A DNA stretch of 9,257 nt from Pseudomonadota bacterium (GTDB lineage Bacteria; Myxococcota_A; Bradymonadia; UBA4248). Under the pieces are notes generated by a model. That model was not told where the DNA came from, ran no database searches, and saw nothing but the letters and a program-made list of their open reading frames with translations. Location of the stretch: the NCBI GenBank assembly GCA_009786045.1, contig WQTY01000058.1:1-9257 (forward strand), written 5' to 3'. The position numbers and the translations under genes are program-made. Positions 5,772 to 9,257 of the stretch are shown here, one piece after another. How positions within the stretch are numbered: the first letter of the stretch is position 1; each line of letters opens with the position of its first letter.

Positions 5772-7049
5772 ATGCGATCTAAATCTGTTTTTTGGGCGAC
5801 GTTTTGCCTGGTTTCCGCCCTTGGCAGCAGCTTTTTTTCGACGTCCAAAGCGGTAGCGCAGCCAGCACCCCAGGGGCCATGTCGAAGTTTGGATCAGGCC
5901 AGTTTCGATGCCCACTACGCGCTCATATCCGGTCAAACGTTAGACCGTTACAGGGTCGACATGGCCATGTTTTTCAGGCGCACGAATCACTGCCTCTCCG
6001 TCGAACAAATAGCCCAAATACTCTCCACAATCGAAAAAACTTCTGACAGAATAGATCTAGCCGCCAACTTACACTTTGTTGCCAAGGATCCAGAAAACTT
6101 ACCCGAGCTCAGGCGAGTCTTTGCTTCCGACGCAGACTGGTCGCAGGCTCAGAGAATGATGGCGCAAAGGCAGGAGAATGCTCAGAAATCCGAAGCTCGA
6201 AGGCAGGAAAGGACTCAGGAACTCGAAGCTCGAAGGCAGGAAAGGACTCAGGAACTCGAAGCTCGAAGGCAGGAAAGGACTCAGGAGAACGAAGCTCGAA
6301 GGCAGGAGAACGAAGCTCGAAGGCAGGAGAACGAAGCTCGAAGGCAGGAGAACGCTCAAAGGTTTGAAGCTCGCGGCGTACAAAACGCATCTCAGGGCGC
6401 AAGCAGAAATACCAATACGAACCAAAGACTATGCACTTTCATGGCGCACAGCTCGTTCAGAACTGACTTCCTGGAGGCTTTGGAGGCAACCTCACGCGAA
6501 GCCAGACTCGCCGCGTTGTCATCGCTTGTGACTTCAAGCACTTGTCTTTCTTTCAATCAAATTGCCAAAGTTCTCGAACTGTTTGGAGCAGAGCAAGACA
6601 AAATTAACGCTGCCGTTATCTTGTATCCGACGATAGCCAACCAAAATACGTGGCGGCAGCTCCAAAGCAGTTTTGCGCCAAGTCCATCTTGGGCGGAGGT
6701 TCTTGAGCGAGGAGTACAAAACACAGGCAGAAATCCCAACACGAACCAAACACGATGTGAACCCATGGATGCCAGATCGTTCAAAACTAGCTTCCTGGAG
6801 GCTTTGGAGATGACTTCAAGCGATGTCAGACCCGCCATGTTGTCATCGCTTGTGGCTTCAAACACTTGTCTTTCCGTTGGACAAATTACTCAAACTCTCA
6901 AACTGTTAGAAACAGAACGTGACAAAATTAACGCTGCCGTTATCTTATATCCGACGGTAGCCCGCCCACAGATGTGGTCGCAAATTCAGAGTAGCTTTGC
7001 GCCCAGTCCATCCTGGGCGGAGGTTCTGCAAAAGACATCCGGCCAATAG
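5772..7049 (+). CDS. Exported protein with three DUF4476-type domains and a repeat-built coiled coil
   Basis: A 425-residue protein of unknown function. The start at 5772 is preferred over the ATG at 5757 because GGAGG (5760-5764) lies 7 bases before it. It also gives a clean signal peptide (MRSKSVFWATFCLVSALG, cleavage after AVA at 27-29). Domain 1 spans about 37-126. Residues 127-200 are a Glu/Arg/Gln-rich coiled coil built from EARRQERTQEL and EARRQEN repeats. Domains 2 (about 221-311) and 3 (about 329-419) are close duplicates. Each domain has the pattern of a Cys, a helix, a second Cys exactly 37 residues on, (L/F)SxxQI, and a later hydrophobic strand; domains 2 and 3 share INAAVILYPT and SFAPSPSWAEVL. 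The N-terminal (M)xSKSVF resembles that of the preceding gene, so the two are probably paralogues that diverged by domain gain. Confidence 0.8.
   Translation: MRSKSVFWATFCLVSALGSSFFSTSKAVAQPAPQGPCRSLDQASFDAHYALISGQTLDRYRVDMAMFFRRTNHCLSVEQIAQILSTIEKTSDRIDLAANLHFVAKDPENLPELRRVFASDADWSQAQRMMAQRQENAQKSEARRQERTQELEARRQERTQELEARRQERTQENEARRQENEARRQENEARRQENAQRFEARGVQNASQGASRNTNTNQRLCTFMAHSSFRTDFLEALEATSREARLAALSSLVTSSTCLSFNQIAKVLELFGAEQDKINAAVILYPTIANQNTWRQLQSSFAPSPSWAEVLERGVQNTGRNPNTNQTRCEPMDARSFKTSFLEALEMTSSDVRPAMLSSLVASNTCLSVGQITQTLKLLETERDKINAAVILYPTVARPQMWSQIQSSFAPSPSWAEVLQKTSGQ
6192..6353 (+). repeat. In-frame tandem repeats, 3 x 33 bp then 3 x 21 bp
   Basis: Three 33-bp units (6192, 6225, 6258) encode EARRQERTQEL twice and EARRQERTQEN once. 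Three 21-bp units (6291, 6312, 6333) encode EARRQEN. Both unit types share the start GAAGCTCGAAGGCAGGA, so the short unit looks like the long one with 12 bp removed. Units are identical or nearly so at the DNA level, which points to recent slippage and to copy-number variation between strains. All unit lengths are multiples of three, so the frame is kept while coiled-coil length changes. Confidence 0.95.
6372..7049 (+). repeat. Tandem duplication of a DUF4476 domain with its linker
   Basis: Two units of about 112 codons begin at RGVQN (codons 201 and 313; bases 6372 and 6708). Matching bases in the domains are exactly 324 bp apart, for example TTCCTGGAGGCTTTGGAG in both, and AAAATTAACGCTGCCGTTAT in both. 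The first linker is four codons longer. Long stretches are identical at the DNA level, so the duplication is younger than the split from domain 1. Confidence 0.85.
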
Positions 7050-7066
7050 TCTGTGACAGGGTCTGC

Positions 7067-7082
7067 CTGCCGCTTGCGGCAG
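7067..7082 (+). other. Short perfect hairpin after the DUF4476 gene
   Basis: CTGCCGC (7067-7073) pairs with GCGGCAG (7076-7082); sterically this is a 6-bp stem with a CTTG loop. No T run follows, so terminator function is uncertain. It precedes repeat copy C by about 12 bases. Confidence 0.45.
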
Positions 7083-7094
7083 CCCTGCACATAA

Positions 7095-7180
7095 AAGGCG
7101 CGGCGTATCTGCGCTTCGCCAGATAGCCGCGCCCGCACCGCGTATTGCCCGGCCTCACAGGCCGGGCAATAGCGGGCGCC
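7095..7180 (+). repeat. Two-hairpin structured element, copy C
   Basis: Outer stem GGCGCGGC (7097-7104) pairs with GCCGCGCC (7126-7133). After an unpaired G (7105), TATCTG (7106-7111) pairs with CAGATA (7120-7125), with a bulge near the loop. The interval between inner stems is 17 bases (7126-7142). Hairpin 2 pairs CCGC (7138-7141) with GCGG (7172-7175). After an unpaired G (7142) it continues as TATTGCCCGGCC (7143-7154) pairing with GGCCGGGCAATA (7160-7171) over a 5-base loop. It has the same orientation as copy A. The stem sequences differ from A and B but remain complementary. Confidence 0.8.
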
Positions 7181-7204
7181 TCTAATTGCAAAACCTCCAA
7201 AAGA

Positions 7205-7229
7205 TTGAGCTTTGAGCTTGAGCTTGAGC
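7205..7229 (+). repeat. Degenerate TTGAGC hexamer repeat
   Basis: TTGAGC occurs four times (7205, 7212, 7218, 7224), the first separated by one extra T. A looser AGCTAGTAGCTA tract follows at 7235-7246. This is simple-sequence DNA between repeat copy C and the rpsA promoter, with no function evident. Confidence 0.7.
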
Positions 7230-7309
7230 TCGTAGCTAGTAGCTAATAGTTGAGATTCAAAAGCCAACGCCTCATTCAAGCGATTCGCCTGTATGTTCTT
7301 ACGATTGCA

Positions 7310-7336
7310 TTGACAATTTCCACAAAATGGGATAGG
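7310..7336 (+). promoter_or_regulatory. Candidate rpsA promoter
   Basis: A perfect TTGACA -35 (7310-7315) is followed by GATAGG (7331-7336) at a 15-base spacing, or by weaker -10 choices at 16-17 bases. The -10 is poor, but no better promoter is seen between copy C and rpsA. The start of transcription would be near 7343. AATGGGA (7326-7332) and TCCCATT (7345-7351) form an inverted repeat across this start. Confidence 0.4.
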
Positions 7337-7345
7337 TGCGCGCGT

Positions 7346-7388
7346 CCCATTGGCGAGTGTGTTCGGCGGATGCCGGCATGCCGATGGG
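7346..7388 (+). promoter_or_regulatory. Structured rpsA mRNA leader
   Basis: CCCATTGGC (7346-7354) can pair with GCCGATGGG (7380-7388) as nine base pairs including one G-T wobble. Inside, CGGC (7364-7367) and GCCG (7372-7375) form a small hairpin with the loop GGAT. In E. coli and relatives the rpsA leader folds into hairpins with GGA in their loops and mediates translational autoregulation by S1. The resemblance is suggestive only. CGGCATGCCG (7374-7383) is a competing palindrome. Confidence 0.35.
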
Positions 7389-7435
7389 TGGCCTTTGTAG
7401 CCGTGACAATGATCTTATTTTAGTTGGGTGTTTTC

Positions 7436-9130
<1,695 letters not shown>

Positions 9131-9154
9131 ACCCTAGCATGGCACGCCATGCGT

Positions 9155-9193
9155 AAAAAGCCGGCGCAGCCTTACGGCCGCGCCGGCTTTTTT
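9155..9193 (+). terminator. Intrinsic terminator of rpsA
   Basis: GCCGGCGC (9160-9167) pairs with GCGCCGGC (9180-9187), continued inward by GCC/GGC around a TTAC loop after an A-C mismatch. A T run (9188-9193) follows the stem and an A run (9155-9159) precedes it, so it may work in both directions. A separate perfect hairpin, GCATGGC/GCCATGC (9137-9152), lies just upstream. Confidence 0.93.
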
Positions 9194-9203
9194 AGTTTTT
9201 TAC

Positions 9204-9256
9204 GTGGGGGAACGAGTTCCCCCACACCCCCTGCGTGCCTCCCCTTTCAGGGGAGG
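9204..9256 (+). repeat. GGGGGA/TCCCCC hairpin module, copy 3
   Basis: GTGGGGGAAC (9204-9213) and GTTCCCCCAC (9216-9225) form a perfect 10-bp palindrome with a 2-base centre. The link ACCCCCTGCGTG (9226-9237) follows. A second hairpin pairs CCTCCCC (9238-9244) with GGGGAGG (9250-9256) over a 5-base loop. The layout matches the inverted module at 483-528, and the lead-in TTTTTTACGTGGGGGAAC resembles 287-302. It may continue beyond the window. Confidence 0.6.
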
Positions 9257-9257
9257 T

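Larger units (their letters stand above)
7050..7435. other. Intergenic region upstream of rpsA
   Basis: These 386 bases hold no gene that I can support. In order there are a small hairpin (7067-7082), two-hairpin element copy C (7095-7180), a degenerate hexamer repeat (7205-7229), a candidate promoter (7310-7336) and a structured leader (7346-7388). No clear T-tract terminator follows the gene ending at 7049. Confidence 0.6.

Noticed and set aside
6192..6353. CRISPR-like spaced repeats
   Set aside because: The units are directly tandem without unique spacers, are in frame within a coding sequence, and encode a regular coiled coil.
6099..6425. Repetitive - strand open frames across the repeat ladder
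   Set aside because: Because the repeat units are multiples of three without stops in several frames, antisense frames stay open. There is no independent evidence for a gene.
7050..7435. A tRNA or other known RNA gene in the gap before rpsA
   Set aside because: No cloverleaf with a TTC-containing T arm or CCA-type end could be found; the foldable sequence is explained by repeat copy C and the rpsA leader.

Overview
The window holds seven protein-coding genes, all on the + strand, separated by unusually structured intergenic DNA. In order they are: the 3' end of a flotillin/YqiK-like gene; an ftsL-like gene; a division transpeptidase (FtsI/PBP3 type, with a C-terminal PASTA domain); a divergent protein with RelA/SpoT-synthetase-like motifs; two exported proteins built from DUF4476-type domains; and rpsA, encoding ribosomal protein S1 with six S1 domains. 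The combination of a PASTA-bearing FtsI, a six-domain S1 and DUF4476 proteins fits a Gram-negative bacterium of deltaproteobacterial or Myxococcota/Bradymonadota type. This placement is inference from gene content, because no rRNA or other strong marker is present.

Positions 1-634: the end of the flotillin gene, then a 358-base gap packed with hairpins. Positions 635-4474: a probable operon of ftsL, ftsI and the RelA/SpoT-like gene, with gaps of 3 and 15 bases. The first two form a septal peptidoglycan synthesis pair. The third gene is unusual in that position, because ftsI is commonly followed by murE and other mur genes. Positions 4475-7049: two adjacent genes for secreted DUF4476 proteins, each with its own candidate promoter. 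A strong intrinsic terminator separates them. The second protein carries three DUF4476 domains and a charged, repeat-built coiled coil. Positions 7050-9257: an intergenic region, then rpsA with a structured leader and a strong terminator.

The most interesting feature is not a gene. Three intergenic regions (331-412, 4495-4574, 7095-7180) carry copies of one two-hairpin element. Each hairpin has an outer GC-rich stem, a single unpaired G, and an inner stem that begins TATT/TATC and ends AATA/GATA. The inner stems are separated by exactly 17 bases in every copy. Stem sequences differ between copies but stay self-complementary, so structure seems to be what is conserved. The middle copy is inverted. 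A second family of GGGGGA...TCCCCC hairpins occurs at 296-312, 483-528 and 9204-9256. Other points worth a check are a cysteine pair spaced identically (C-x36-C) in all four DUF4476 domains, a 9-bp inverted repeat around the -10 of the first DUF4476 gene, and an rpsA leader with a GGA-containing loop.
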